A stretch of 64,000 nt of DNA from Pleodorina starrii. Its lineage: Eukaryota > Chlorophyta > Chlorophyceae > Chlamydomonadales > Volvocaceae. The stretch is from assembly GCA_030267565.1 (NCBI GenBank), contig BRXU01000002.1:7135501-7199500 (forward strand), given 5' to 3'. A program made the position numbers and the translations under genes. How positions within the stretch are numbered: position 1 is the stretch's first letter; the number at the start of each line of letters is the position of its first letter. The notes beneath the pieces were generated by a model. That model was not told the DNA's origin and searched no databases. It was given only the letters and a program-made list of their open reading frames with translations. This document shows positions 9,899-19,864 of the stretch, piece by piece.

Positions 9899-10462
9899 CT
9901 TGTGCTGGGGCGGCCACCCATTGTGGCTCAGGACATGTACCGACTCGGTACATGTCCCGAGCCACGGATCGTGGCTCCCGGTCCCGCGGCGTACCGCTTC
10001 GTGGCGAGTAGTCAGAACGATCGGAAAACAAGTAATTAAATATGTAATCCATTTGATTTGGGATATCAATTTGCGCTTGTGCGGCCCCGGATCGTGGCTC
10101 AGGACATGTCCCGAGTCGGTACATGTCCCGAGCCACGAATCGTGGCTCCCGCTCCCGCAGTGTACCGCTTCGTGGCGAGTAGCCAAACCCATCGGACATT
10201 TAATAATTTATTAAATAATACATTTCCGTTGGGATATTGGGTCGGAGCATGGGACCCGGTCCCATGGTGTGCCCCTGAATGGCGAGTCGTCAAAACGATC
10301 CAACATTACAAAGTCATAAAACAATCATCATGCATTGAGATATGGGCTTGCGCTGGGGCGGCCCCGGATCGTGGCTCAGGACATGTACCGACTCGGTACA
10401 TGTCCTGAGCCAGAGGGGTCTGTCATTGTTCGGTACATGTCCTGAGCCACGATCCGGGGCCG
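9899..10462. repeat. Palindrome-rich repeat family (three units)
   Basis: Three units (near 9899, 10080, 10345) share GGCTCAGGACATGTACCGA and its inverse. The third contains a perfect 39-base palindrome at 10373-10411 (19-bp arms, 1-nt centre). The first two continue with GTACCGCTTCGTGGCGAGTAG and an AT-rich stretch. The last inverted half is the right terminal repeat of the 5205-10462 insertion, so the element end appears to have been duplicated several times. Confidence 0.8.
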
Positions 10463-10465
10463 TAA

Positions 10466-10870
10466 CCTAACTCGTGCGTCCCGACGCACGACCAGATCAC
10501 TACGATCGATTTCGCAAAAATACTGCGTGATGAGATTATCTGCAAGCACGGCTGCATCAATTTCCTTCTGTCTGATCACGGAACGCTAACAAGCACCGCC
10601 GGGGAACTCGTTCTGCTCAAAGCCAGCAGCTCCTCGCCGCCACCCCCGGCAATCCCGGCTGAGGAAGGCGAGCCCATTTTGTTCGTAAAAGAAATCCACG
10701 CTCACCGTGCCAGTGGCTGTCGCCACGTCGTCGAATACTTGGTTCGCGGGCGAAACCACGGACCCGAGTATGACTCCTGGGAAACGGCCCAAGACTGCCG
10801 TCGAGGCTGCCCCCAAGTGGTCGAAGCCTACCACACAAAACTGTACGCCAAAGGCGTACCGCTGCCTTAG
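10466..10870 (+). pseudogene. Integrase remnant fused to a chromodomain
   Basis: One open frame of 134 codons follows a TAA at 10463. It begins in the integrase core (THDQITTIDFAKILRDEI, CKHGC, LLSDHGT with the second catalytic Asp), jumps in frame to the C-terminal GELVLLKA module, then a Pro/Ser linker, and ends in a chromodomain (EIHAHRAS, HVVEYLVRGR, SWETAQDC, VVEAYH). The catalytic Glu region is deleted, so it cannot be an active integrase. Chromodomains of this kind steer chromoviruses to methylated histones. The polypurine tract and LTR follow within 60 bases. Confidence 0.8.
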
Positions 10871-10914
10871 AGCAACTCCTACCCACACCGGCGCCCCGAG
10901 GACGGGTCGCATTC

Positions 10915-11079
10915 AAGGGGGGGAATGTAAGGACGTCAGGCCCAATGGGCCGCTCGTCCATTTGTAATACTCAATTACGACAAGGGCCTTGTGGCGCTTG
11001 CAACCAACTCAGTTAAATACTGACACTCATACCAAAAAGGTATCTTTCGATACCACCATTCTGTGGCTTCTAACCATCA
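10915..11079 (+). mobile_element. Polypurine tract and 154-bp 3' LTR
   Basis: AAGGGGGGGAA (10915-10925) is followed by an LTR running from TGTAAGG at 10926 to CCATCA at 11079 (TG...CA ends). The left part matches 1-87 of the window and the last 35 bases match 3419-3453. 11080-11546 shows no supported gene beyond the presumed promoter region of the next gene. Confidence 0.65.
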
Positions 11080-11546
11080 GTGGAGTTGAATGGATGGTAT
11101 GTCAAGGTGTGAGTGGTTGCCAAGATACTGTATTGCGCATCGGGAAGCGGGTGCGGGACAACGGAGAAGCCCATCAGTGAGTTTTTTCCGTGCACCCCAT
11201 GCGCGGGGATTACAGGACCAACGGGGCCTCAGTGCAAAATATCCAGCACACGCTAAATTTGGAGTGTTACCACAGCTGTGCCGCGGGGCATTGGGTTCCA
11301 TCCTCGGAACCTGATTCCTTCATGTGGCTTCTTTGAGAAAAGAGCACGCAATTTCCAGCCTTGCAGCCTTGCATACACACAAAGAATGATACCATGCACT
11401 ACTTTACCCTCGAATCCAGACATTTGTGCACTGTGCGCGCGACTCTAGCCATTAGCCTGCGATGCCTACAGCACTAGCACGAAACCCAAGCGCAGCAAAA
11501 TTGCATAGCTAACGCGTATACATTGCGTTGACACGTGTTGCATATC

Positions 11547-14500
11547 ATGGCATACAAGGATAGCCCGCAAGCCGAGGAGGATGACTTACGGCGCAGACTG
11601 GCTGGTGTCGATGAAACCGACCCTGCTTATGCGGCTGCACTCAGCGACCTGGCAGTGATGACGCTGAACAAGGCAAGTTCTCCGCCTACCCTCAGTTATC
11701 TCAGGCCCAGTGCCGTACTTTCCGACCATCCATGGCGACTTCCAAATGTCGTCTTTCGCAAGGTCGTGCCAAGCCATGCACTGCGCGCCCGCACTGACGC
11801 CAGCACGGCACGGCTGAACCCGCATCGGCATGGCCTTCGCCCCCGGGGGTAGCCCAGCCCTTGACGGGCCGTTACCCAGACACGTGCTGCTGCAGTGAGC
11901 ACCGCAAGCCGCAAGCTTATCAGCCGTGAACAGCTCCGCTCACGCGCGACCCTGCATCGCTGCGCAGGGCAAGGTAGCGGAGGCGCAACGCATGTTTAAT
12001 CGAATCGCCGCCCTGCGGTCCGACGAGCTGAACGCGGCCCCAGCTGTGCAGGCCAGCGCCCGAGCAGTCGACCGCCGGGCCGCAGCGGCCGGCCGCCCAC
12101 CCAACATGCCAGCCCCCATCGCCGCCGCCGCCGCGCCACCACCACCACCACCAACAGCAGCACCTTCGGCAACCCCTAAATCAGATACCCCCACCACCAC
12201 CACCACCACCAGCAACGATGCCAGCAGAAGTAACACGCCCGCGCAGCAGGCGCCTTCAGGCAGCAGCGCCCGGCCGCGCGGCGGCGGCGGAGCTGGGGCC
12301 GGTCTGGGCGGCGGCGCGGCCCTGTTCGCCCGGGCGCTGGGCGGCCGGCCGAAGCCGCCACCACGTCCCCGCCGCGACTCGACGCCCGACGCGGGCTCAT
12401 TGAATGCGGCGCCGGCGCCGGCCGCGGTGACCCCCCTCGCTGCCCCAACCGAGACCCTCCCGGGACCGGGACCGGGATCGGGACCGGCTGGCAGGACTCC
12501 CCCGGTGACGGCGAGGGGTGGGTCCGAGTCCCCATCCCCATCCGCATCCGCATCCCCATCCGCATCCCCATCCCCGATCCCGGCGCGTTCGGCAGGGGTG
12601 CAGCCGGGGCAGCGTGGCGGGACGAGCCACTCGGCGGAGGCGGCGGCAACAGCTGCTGTTGGTACAGGTCCAGTAGCGGAGGCAGCAGCGGAGGCTGTAG
12701 CAGCAGCAGCAGAAGGAGCAGCAGAAGGGACGTCGGCTGCCCTGGCGGATTGGGAGGGCGGGCGATGCGCCGCGGAGGTGGAGGCGGAGGCGGCAGCGGC
12801 AGTGGCCAGGCGGCGACCGGGGTCGGGGCCGGGGTCGGTCGGCACCGGAGGCGGTGCGCGACGGGCGTCATACGAGGCGGCGCCAGGCGCGGCGGCAGCC
12901 GCCGCAGAGCCGCCGGTGGCGACGGAGGAGGCGGAGGCGGAGTCGTGGAGTGAGCCGCAGGACCTCGAGGGGTCGACAGCCGCCGCGCAGAGGGGTCCCA
13001 GCGAGGCGGCGGCCGGGGCAGGTTGTGGGGGCGGGGCCGGGGCCGGGGGCTACCCCTCCGCCGCCGCGGCTGTTGCGGCCATGACGGGAAAGCAGCAGGC
13101 GGCATGGGGGTCAGGATGGGGGTCAGGGAGCGCTGGAGGTACGGGCTTCAAGCACGTCAGTCGACGAGACAGTGGCGGAGGAGGAGCGGGTGGCGGCAGC
13201 GGCGGCGGCGGTGGGGGCCGCTCCGCGGCGGCGATGGAGTACTTTTTGGAGCCGCGGGCCGCTGCCGTTTCGGGGGGCGCGGAGGGGGACACAGCGGCGG
13301 AGGGGGATGAAGCCGCGCTCAGAGGTGAGGAGGCCGGAGGGGGGTAGTGGAGGGGGGGAGGGGGGAGGGGAGGGGGAGGGGGAGGAATCCCGCGGGGTGG
13401 GGCGTGGCGGTGGGTTGAGGGACGTGGAGGTCGAGGCAGCGTTCTGTTACGGGTACCCTGTTGTATTCCACGTGCCCTCGGAGGGGGGAGAAAGAGGGTA
13501 CCTGACTGACAGGCCGATTGGCTGATTGATTGACCGCTGCCCCAACATTCTCATCTGTCGCTTGGCTATCGCACGGCGGCGGTGGCGGGTATCGTACGGC
13601 GGCGGCGGCGGCTATCGTACGGCGGCGGCGGCTATCGTACGGCGGCGGCGGCGGCTATCGTACGGCGGCGGCGGCGGCTATCGTACGGCGGCGGCGGCGG
13701 CGACGACGTGGGGCTCGACGTCGCCTTGTTGTCGCAGCGTCCCTTGGGGAGTGCACCCACGTGCTTGAGGTGTACGGCCTGACTACGGAGATCCGTACGG
13801 CACATCTCCAGGATTTCGTAACCGAGCTGGCGTACCAGGTGAGTACGACACTGCGTTTTTATCGACCCCTTTCGCACTTTGTCGACCCATTTGCAACTGG
13901 GGAGGTGGTTGCGGGCTCGTCACGTTTGCGTCCGTTTGCATTTGGGTCTGGTTGTTGCAACGTGCAACTGGCTTGTCGTCGGTCTACATGGGTTGACCAG
14001 GAGCGGCGGTAGCTCTGCCACCCACCCACCCAACTCGGTTCTGCGCACCGTCGCTCTGCTGCCTGCGGCAAACCGGGTGGCGTCCTGCTACCGTACTTGC
14101 AACGTACTGCCGTACTCTCGTCCCGTACTGCAGGACGGGCGGCCGCTGCCCGTGATCAAGTGGGTGGACGACCATCACGCGCTGCTGGTGTGTCCGGATG
14201 GAGCCACTGGTGAGGTCGGGTCGGGGTCGGGTCGGGTCGGGTCGGGTGGGGTGGGGTCTGGTCGGTTCCTCTCCACCTCCTGCCCCGCTGCCCCCCTCAA
14301 CCTCCTCACCCCCCTCACCCGCCACCACCGCAGCCCTGTATCTGCTGCAAGTGGATCAGGACCTGTTCCAGTTGAGACCCTTCACGGAGGCGTCGGCGGC
14401 GGCCAGGGCAGTGGCGGCGGCAGGTGCTTGTGTGTGCTGGCGTGTGCGTGTGTGTGCGTGTGTATGTTTGTGCGTGTGTGTGTATGTTTGTGCGTGTTTG

Positions 14501-15687
14501 TGCGGTGTCCGCTGCAGCGGGGAACAGGGGTAGAAACATTTATGAAGCCGCAGCACTCGGAGGGGAGGGGGACTCGAGCCGGGGAGGGAGGGCGGGAGTA
14601 CAGTAATAAAGGTGGAACCGCGGGGAGGGCGAGAGGGAGGAACTCAACGTGCCGCTCCAGGGGGGCGGGGCCAGTGCCGCTTCAGGGGGGGTGGGGTGGG
14701 GCCAGTGCCGCTGCGGTTGCAGCTTGGACAGCCGTCGCGCAGCCATTTGTCAGCGGTAGTGGGGAGCCTCCCAACCAACCGTTGAGAGGTGGGGGCGAGG
14801 TCGCCACCGACCAGCCTGCCAGGGGGCGAATGGGGGGTTGGGTTCGGGCCTGCACTTTTTGGTTCCCCATCATCTTGTTTGTTACCGCCACCACTCCAAC
14901 CCCACCCTACCAACCCCCGCCACCCCCAGACCTGCTCCCCCCTCGCGAGCGTCCCAAGACCACAGCTGCAGTGGCCAAGCGGTTGCTGAGTCACGCCCTG
15001 GGGATGAGGCAGTTGAGGGATCGAGACGCGGAGAAGGACCTCGCGGAGCAGAGAAAGGTGGGAGGGAGGGGTGTATAAAGAGAAAATCGCAGCGGAGAAG
15101 GAGACGGCGTGAGCGAACGGACCCAGAATCCAGCAATACTTACCGAACATACCTGTAACCTTACCGAGCTGAAAAGCGCAGCGACCGCGTCGCCGTGTGT
15201 GTGGGGTGTTGGGAGGGGGGTCTGTGGATTGGGTGTGTTGGGATTGGCGCGAAGGGGCGAGCGAAAGGAGGCTGTAAGAAACAGTATGAGGGCCCCGGGG
15301 AAGAGGAAGGGGGGTTGCTGGGTGGGGGTCATCGGGTGCGGCGCAAGGAACTGGTGTTGCTCTAGATGCCGCAGAACCCGGGAGGCAAAGGAAAGGGGGG
15401 CAGATGAGGGCGGGAGGGGTGGGCGGGAGGTGAGGGCGTTGAAGTGGGGAACCGGTTTGGTCCCGACGTGCCGTAGGGGGGCAGGGCAAGGTAGGGTACC
15501 TTACCTGATGTCCGTCCGACCTTACCTTACTTTACCTGATGTCTGAGGTGCCGTTGTCGACCCCTTGTCAGCACTGCTCCGCACCCCCCTTCTCTCCCCT
15601 CCCCTCCCCTTCCCCCCCCTTCAGGCTGCCAGGGAAGCGCGGCGGGAGCGCGAACAGAAGCTGGCAGCCGCCTGGGACGACGACTGA
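11547..15687 (+). CDS. R3HCC1/R3HCC1L-like protein, seven exons
   Basis: Exons with matching phases: 11547-11672, 11968-13324, 13738-13838, 14134-14209, 14334-14423, 14930-15057, 15625-15687 (646 residues). Intron 1 uses a GC donor (GCAAGT); the others are GT-AG. Residues 1-75 include a TPR-like stretch (LAVMTLNKGKVAEAQRMF). Exon 2 encodes ~450 residues of Ala/Gly/Pro-rich low complexity. The C-terminal 150 residues carry the conserved core: ECTHVLEVYGLTTEIRT, VIKWVDDHHALLVC (human R3HCC1 proteins have a similar KWVDDTHALGVF), LYLLQVDQDLF, then RERPKTTAAVAKRLLSHALG and a basic helical tail ending AAAWDDD. The family is an RRM-like, presumably RNA-binding group of poorly known role. ATG 11547 was chosen as the first in-frame ATG. 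No R3H domain is obvious. Confidence 0.75.
13563..13705. repeat. ~20-bp GC-rich repeat in intron 2 of the R3HCC1-like gene
   Basis: TATCGTACGGCGGCGGC and length variants (17, 20, 23 bp) recur about seven times. The copy differences are multiples of three (GGC triplets). It lies within the intron 13325-13737, just before the exon-3 acceptor at 13737. Confidence 0.85.
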
Positions 15688-15783
15688 CTGACTGACTGAC
15701 TGACTGACTGACTGACTGACTGACTGACTGACTGACTGACTGACTGACTGACTGACTGACTGACTGACTGACTGACTGACAGA
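15683..15783. repeat. (GACT)n microsatellite overlapping the stop codon
   Basis: About 25 copies of GACT start at the last coding codon, and the TGA stop at 15685-15687 is formed by the first repeat unit. A 4-bp unit containing TGA places a stop in every frame, so changes in repeat number cannot extend the protein. Confidence 0.95.
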
Positions 15784-15835
15784 CAGGTCCCTCCCGCGAC
15801 TGACAGGGGCCCTAGGGTCGCCGGTTCTGTGACTG

Positions 15836-16051
15836 TGGGGTGGGTGGGTGGGTGGGTGGGTGGGTGGGGTGGCTGGGTGGGTGGCTGGGTGGGTGGCCGG
15901 GTGGGTGGCTGGGTGGGTGGCTGGCTGGGTGGGTGGGTGGGTGGGCGGGTGGGTGGGTGGGTGGGTGGGTGGGTGGGTGGGTGGGTGGGTGGGTGGGTGG
16001 GTGGGTGGGTGGGTGGGTGGGTGGGTGGGTGGGTGGGTGGGTGGGTGGGTG
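15836..16051. repeat. (GGGT)n array, ~215 bp
   Basis: Nearly pure GGGT on the plus strand with some GGCT variants in the left third. It lies downstream of the R3HCC1-like stop, probably in its 3' UTR, where the RNA would carry runs of GGG able to form G-quadruplexes. 16052-17627 has no gene that I can support. Confidence 0.95.
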
Positions 16052-17202
16052 GGAAAGAGAGGACCCGCAGCGGAGCAACAGAGGCGACGCCTCTCCCCGT
16101 GGGCTAGCCACTGCCTAGACGACTTCAACAGCCAATATGGCTTGGAATTTGTGATCTTGATATTTGGTGCTGTCTTGACAGACAAGGGGCAGAGTCAGCG
16201 GGCCTGCAGGGTCGTGCAACGCAGCAGTTGTGGCCAGGTGGGCAAACTAAAGCGCAACTTTGCGTGTGCGGGGGATGGGGATGGGACGCATGTGGCTGCC
16301 TGCGTGCGAGCTGCAGCAGCAGAAGCAGCAGCAGCAGCTGGCACCGCGATGACACCGCTCAACTTGACCCTCTGTACATCGAGGATGCGCTGGGGCTTCC
16401 GTTCCCGTTCCCGTGGTCGTGGAGGGTCGCGGAGGCGTCTTGCGGGGGACAGATCGTCGGCGGCGCCGGTGTGGTGGTGGTCTGAGTGAATCCGTTATGG
16501 CGTTACGGTATGTGCGGGTTTGTCGGCAACTGCCGCACACATTGCATTGCATTGCCAGCTGCGGGTACAGCTGGTCTTCGTGCGTGTGTGTGCGTGTGTG
16601 TGTGTCTCTCTTCCCGGGGCCCGTCGTGAGCGGTTCTTGATGTACGGCGATGAAGAACGGCCCTGGGGTCCTGGTTTCGGCGCCCGGGGCATGCGTGCTC
16701 CATTGGCGCGCGCTCCCGGGTGTGACTGACCTGGTTTCGGAGCCCCGCTGAGGCCTGCAGAGGCTGGGCCTCCTACCGAGCGCCGACCCGGCCCGAGTAC
16801 CGGTATTCGAGATTCAAACTTGACGGGTCACGTTGGGTTGAGGGTGGATCGCCAAACAGCCATAGCAGCACAGACAGTGTAGGTGTGGGTGTGGGTGTGG
16901 GCCGCCACTCAAGCCCTCCTAAGCATCTGCGTGGAGTGCTAACTGTGGTGTTGGACGACAGTGCCGTACCGGTGCGCCCCTGGGGGAACGGTTGTCTGGG
17001 CCAGCCTCCGCGGCTCGGAGTCCGGATGCGCTCATCAGCACCAGAGCAGAGTATCCACCTCTGGACTCGTCTCGCGCCGGGCGTGGTGTGCGCATGTGTG
17101 CCTGAAGCGATATGTGGAGATATGCAGATAGATAGATAGATACCGGTAGATAGTTGTATGTGGACGTTTGAGCGGCGCCGTGCAGGGTGTGGCCTGTGGC
17201 GG

Positions 17203-17207
17203 TGTAA
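17203..17207 (+). terminator. Candidate TGTAA poly(A) signal
   Basis: First TGTAA that I find on the plus strand after the R3HCC1-like stop, giving a 1.5-kb 3' UTR if used. TGTAA is the usual volvocine poly(A) signal; the distance makes this tentative. Confidence 0.3.
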
Positions 17208-17627
17208 CACCGAGGGAGGGAAGGTACCGTGGTCAGCTGGTGGGGCCCACGTGGTGGGGCCCGAGCACCTACCGAGCACCTACCGAGCACCTACCGAGCC
17301 CTTCAACCCAGTAATCATCATCGGAACCGAAGCATGGTACGGCGCCCCACGGCTGCCATCGCGTTGCCATGGCTGCTCGCGCGGTGTGATTGCGTGACTC
17401 CACGGCGTCGGCCGTGTAGTCCGTGTAGACGGGGCTCAGCGCCCGACCAAGAAGCTGCAGCGGGCGCCAGAAGCCGCTGCTTAGGTCGCATGGTGCCGCG
17501 TCGCCGTTCTTGGTGGTGCACTGCGCCTGGCTCAGCGCCCAGCAGCCCAAATGTGATGGGCGCCGGCAGTTGCCTAGAGCGCCGCACAGGCCCCTGGGGC
17601 CGGGACGCCACGGCCACGTCGCCAACT

Positions 17628-17733
17628 GTGATACAGTTGGGTGGCCGGACGGCTCAAACCAAGGCAGGCTGTGTTCGCGTGTTGGAACACAGCCTGCCTT
17701 GGTTTGAGCCGTCCGGCCACCCAAATGTATCAC
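17628..17733. repeat. 49-bp near-perfect hairpin with 8-nt loop
   Basis: 17628-17676 and 17685-17733 are reverse complements with one mismatch (48/49), separated by GCGTGTTG. The left outer end also forms a smaller palindrome (CCAACTGTGATACAGTTGG). A transcript would fold into a long dsRNA stem of the size of an algal small-RNA precursor; a fold-back mobile element is the alternative. Confidence 0.9.
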
Positions 17734-17994
17734 ATCCGACCGTCCCGTGGGTCACCTCCTCGCGTACCTCGTGCGGCCATTTTTATCCCGCATCTATGCG
17801 CACCCTGCCCTGCGATGACCCACGACGATAGGCGGATAGGGTGCCTTCCCTCAGAAGGTCAGGCACCTGTTCCCTTGTGTGCTGTGTGCACTTGGTCGTG
17901 TACCTACGCCACGATTATGGGGAGTCCGCAGGTGCTTCAGCTGCGGCTGCGGCTGCAGAGTCGAAGTCCGCCGTGCCCACCAGGAAGGCGCCGA

Positions 17995-18232
17995 ACCGTA
18001 ACCCCTGCTGTATCCACAACCCCTGCCGTATCCGTAACGCCTGCAGTATCCGTAACCCCTGCTGTATCCACAACCCCTGCCGTATCCGTAACGCCTGCCG
18101 TATCCGTAACCCCTGCTGTATCCACAACCCCTGCCGTATCCGTAACGCCTGCAGTATCCGTAACCCCTGCTGTATCCACAACCCCTGCCGTATCCGTAGC
18201 CCCTGCTGTCTTCGCAAACCCTGCCATATCCA
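17995..18232. repeat. 18-bp minisatellite arranged in 54-bp triplets
   Basis: The subunit CCCCTGCYGTATCCRYAA recurs about 13 times, with a higher-order pattern of three subunits (CTGCTGTATCCACAA, CTGCCGTATCCGTAA, CTGCAGTATCCGTAA). All frames are open because 18 is a multiple of 3 (for example TPAVSV repeats); I see no wider coding support. 18233-18870 contains no confident gene; a minus-strand stretch near 18350-18540 (LPPAARVDTVSS...LSLHSLNLPAA) is only weakly LRR-like. Confidence 0.85.
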
Positions 18233-18874
18233 TCCAGTCACAGATTCGGTACATACCGAACATGAGCGGCTCGTTCTCCAACAGAGTGCTGCCGAGCACC
18301 AGCATTTTCACCCAGCGCTGTCTCAACAACATTTTTTCACTTCACTGTCACCCAGCTGTTGCGCGTCTCGGCTGTAGCGCGTCTCGGCTGTAGCGTGGAT
18401 CCGAAGCTGTCACCGCCGCCGCCGTCGCCGCCGCCGTCGACGCAGCCGCTGGCAGGTTAAGCGAGTGCAGCGACAGGTACTTGCCCCAGCGGAAGGAGCT
18501 GACGGTGTCGACGCGCGCCGCCGGCGGCAGGGGCACCGCTGCTGCACGTGCTGCAAGAGGCCGTGGGGTGCTGCTGCGGCCATCCTGGATGGTGCAGCGC
18601 CAGCAGGGTCACACGTAGCCAATGCCAGCGGCAGGCGCTTCGGTTCCCTACCGAGCAGCGAGCGCGGCCAGCGATGGGATAGTGGCCGTGATGGAGGCGG
18701 CGCCTGACAGCGCTGCAGCGTCCTGCCACCGTGCAAGCGCAACGGAGGTACGCCGATGTACGGTCTGTGCCCCGCCGGAAGCTTGCCAGCACCCACACCC
18801 AGCCGGCAATAGAGCAGCGGCCCGCCAGCCGCGCTCTTCCAGGGGCTGCACCGCCCAGGCTGATGCTGGTCGTT

Positions 18875-19245
18875 GGAGTTGCGGTTGCTGCAGTTGCGGC
18901 TGTGGTGCGGTTGCGGTTGCGGTTGCGGTTGCGGTTGCGGTTGCGGTTGCGGTTGCGGTTGCGTTGTGGTTGCGGTTGCGGTTGCGGTTGCGGTTGCGGT
19001 TGCGGTTGCGTTGTGGTTGCGGTTGCGGTTGCGGTTGCGTTGTGGTTGCGGTTGCAGTTGCGGTTGCGGTTGCGGTTGCGGTTGCGGTTGCGGTTGCGGT
19101 TGCGGTTGCGGTTGCGGTTGCGGTTGCGGTTGCGGTTGCGATTGCGGTTGCGGTTGCGGTTGCGGTTGCGGTTATGGTTATGATTGGCGGTTGTAATTGC
19201 GGTTGAGGTTGTGGTTGCAGTGGCGGTCACGGTTGCGGTTACGGT
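18875..19245. repeat. (GGTTGC)n hexamer array
   Basis: About 55 copies of GGTTGC with scattered variants (GTTGTG, GGTTAT) run up to the telomere-like block at 19250. Shorter stretches of the same hexamer recur at 19500-19590 and 19865-19950, always between the tRNA-like units. Confidence 0.95.
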
Positions 19246-19249
19246 GAAA

Positions 19250-19300
19250 GGGTTTTAGGGTTTAGGGTTAAATAACCCTCAACCCTAAAACCCTCGATTC
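19250..19300. repeat. Telomere-like inverted block (TTTTAGGG / CCCTAAAA)
   Basis: GGGTTTTAGGGTTTAGGG is followed within a few bases by CCCTCAACCCTAAAACCC, forming an inverted pair. The TTTTAGGG unit is the Chlamydomonas telomere repeat and TTTAGGG the plant type. Similar blocks recur at 19590-19665 and 19945-20005, one beside each tRNA-like unit. Confidence 0.75.
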
Positions 19301-19427
19301 GCTCCGGACTAACCACGTACATTCCGTAACTGGCTCCCAGGAGCAGCAGCGCCAATAACGGCTCCTATAGCAGCAGGGGCATTGGTAATGCACAAGGGAA
19401 GAGGTCGGGACATCCAAGGATGCAAAA

Positions 19428-19498
19428 GCTCGCGCCGAGACTCGAACTCGGGTTGGTGGATTCAAAGTCCACAGTGATCACCACTACACCACGCGAGC
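19428..19498 (-). tRNA. tRNA-Gln(UUG)-like gene, unit 1
   Basis: On the minus strand 71 bases fold as a full cloverleaf: acceptor GCTCGCG/CGCGAGC, D arm GTGT...TCAC, anticodon arm GTGGA-CTTTGAA-TCCAC (anticodon TTG), T arm CCGAG-TTCGAGT-CTCGG. A and B boxes (TGGTGTAGTGG, GTTCGAGTCT) are present. TTTT follows directly at the 3' end, a pol III terminator. The body matches eukaryotic tRNA-Gln except for the acceptor stem. It is either a functional tRNA or the head of a tRNA-derived SINE, because about 150 bp of 3' flank is conserved in all three units. Confidence 0.8.
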
Positions 19499-19793
19499 GG
19501 TTGTAGCTGCGGTTGCGGTTGCAGTTGAGGTTGCGGTTGCAGTTGCGGTTGCGGTTGCGGTTGAAGCTGAAGTTGCGGTTGCGGTTGCGGTTAAAGGGTT
19601 AACGGGTTTGAAGGTAAAAAAACCCTAAACCCTGAAATCCTTAACCCTTAACCCTCCTCTCCCATCAGGCTCCGGACTAACCACGTATATCCTGTAGCTG
19701 GCTCACAGCAGCAGCAGCACCAACGACGGCTCCTAAACCAGCAGAGGCATCGGTGATGCACAGGGGAAGAGGTCGGGATCTAAGAATGCAAGA

Positions 19794-19864
19794 GCTCGCG
19801 CCGAGCCTCGACCTCGGGTTGGGGGGTTCAAAGTCCACAATGATCACCACTACACTTCGCGAGC
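19794..19864 (-). pseudogene. Degenerate tRNA-Gln-like, unit 2
   Basis: Same 71-base layout 366 bp from unit 1. The anticodon 3' strand is CCCCC instead of TCCAC (two mispairs), the T loop is GTCGAGG and the TTTT after the 3' end is TCTT. The acceptor stem is intact. It is probably not functional. Confidence 0.75.

Larger units (their letters stand above)
5205..10462. mobile_element. 5.26-kb insertion with 38-bp terminal inverted repeats
   Basis: 5205-5242 and 10425-10462 are reverse complements with one mismatch (CGGCCCCGGATCGTGGCTC at the tip). The insertion falls inside the integrase frame: core sequence lies on both sides. Left flank reads CAGTAAGGCAG and right flank TAACCTAACTC, so a short GTAA duplication is possible but unclear. 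The interior holds no intact transposase, only a minisatellite, a retroelement fragment and palindromes, so it would be a nonautonomous or heavily rearranged element. 5250-6600 has no supported gene. Confidence 0.6.

Noticed and set aside
15836..16107. Val/Gly/Trp- and Pro/Thr/His-repeat frames
   Set aside because: Pure translation of a (GGGT)n microsatellite on both strands.
17641..18393. 251-codon plus-strand frame with TPAVSV repeats
   Set aside because: The repeat region is an 18-bp minisatellite, open in all frames; upstream residues resemble no protein and part overlaps the 49-bp hairpin.
18873..19206. Val/Ala- and Leu/Arg-repeat frames in the hexamer array
   Set aside because: Translation of (GGTTGC)n; a six-base unit leaves every frame open.
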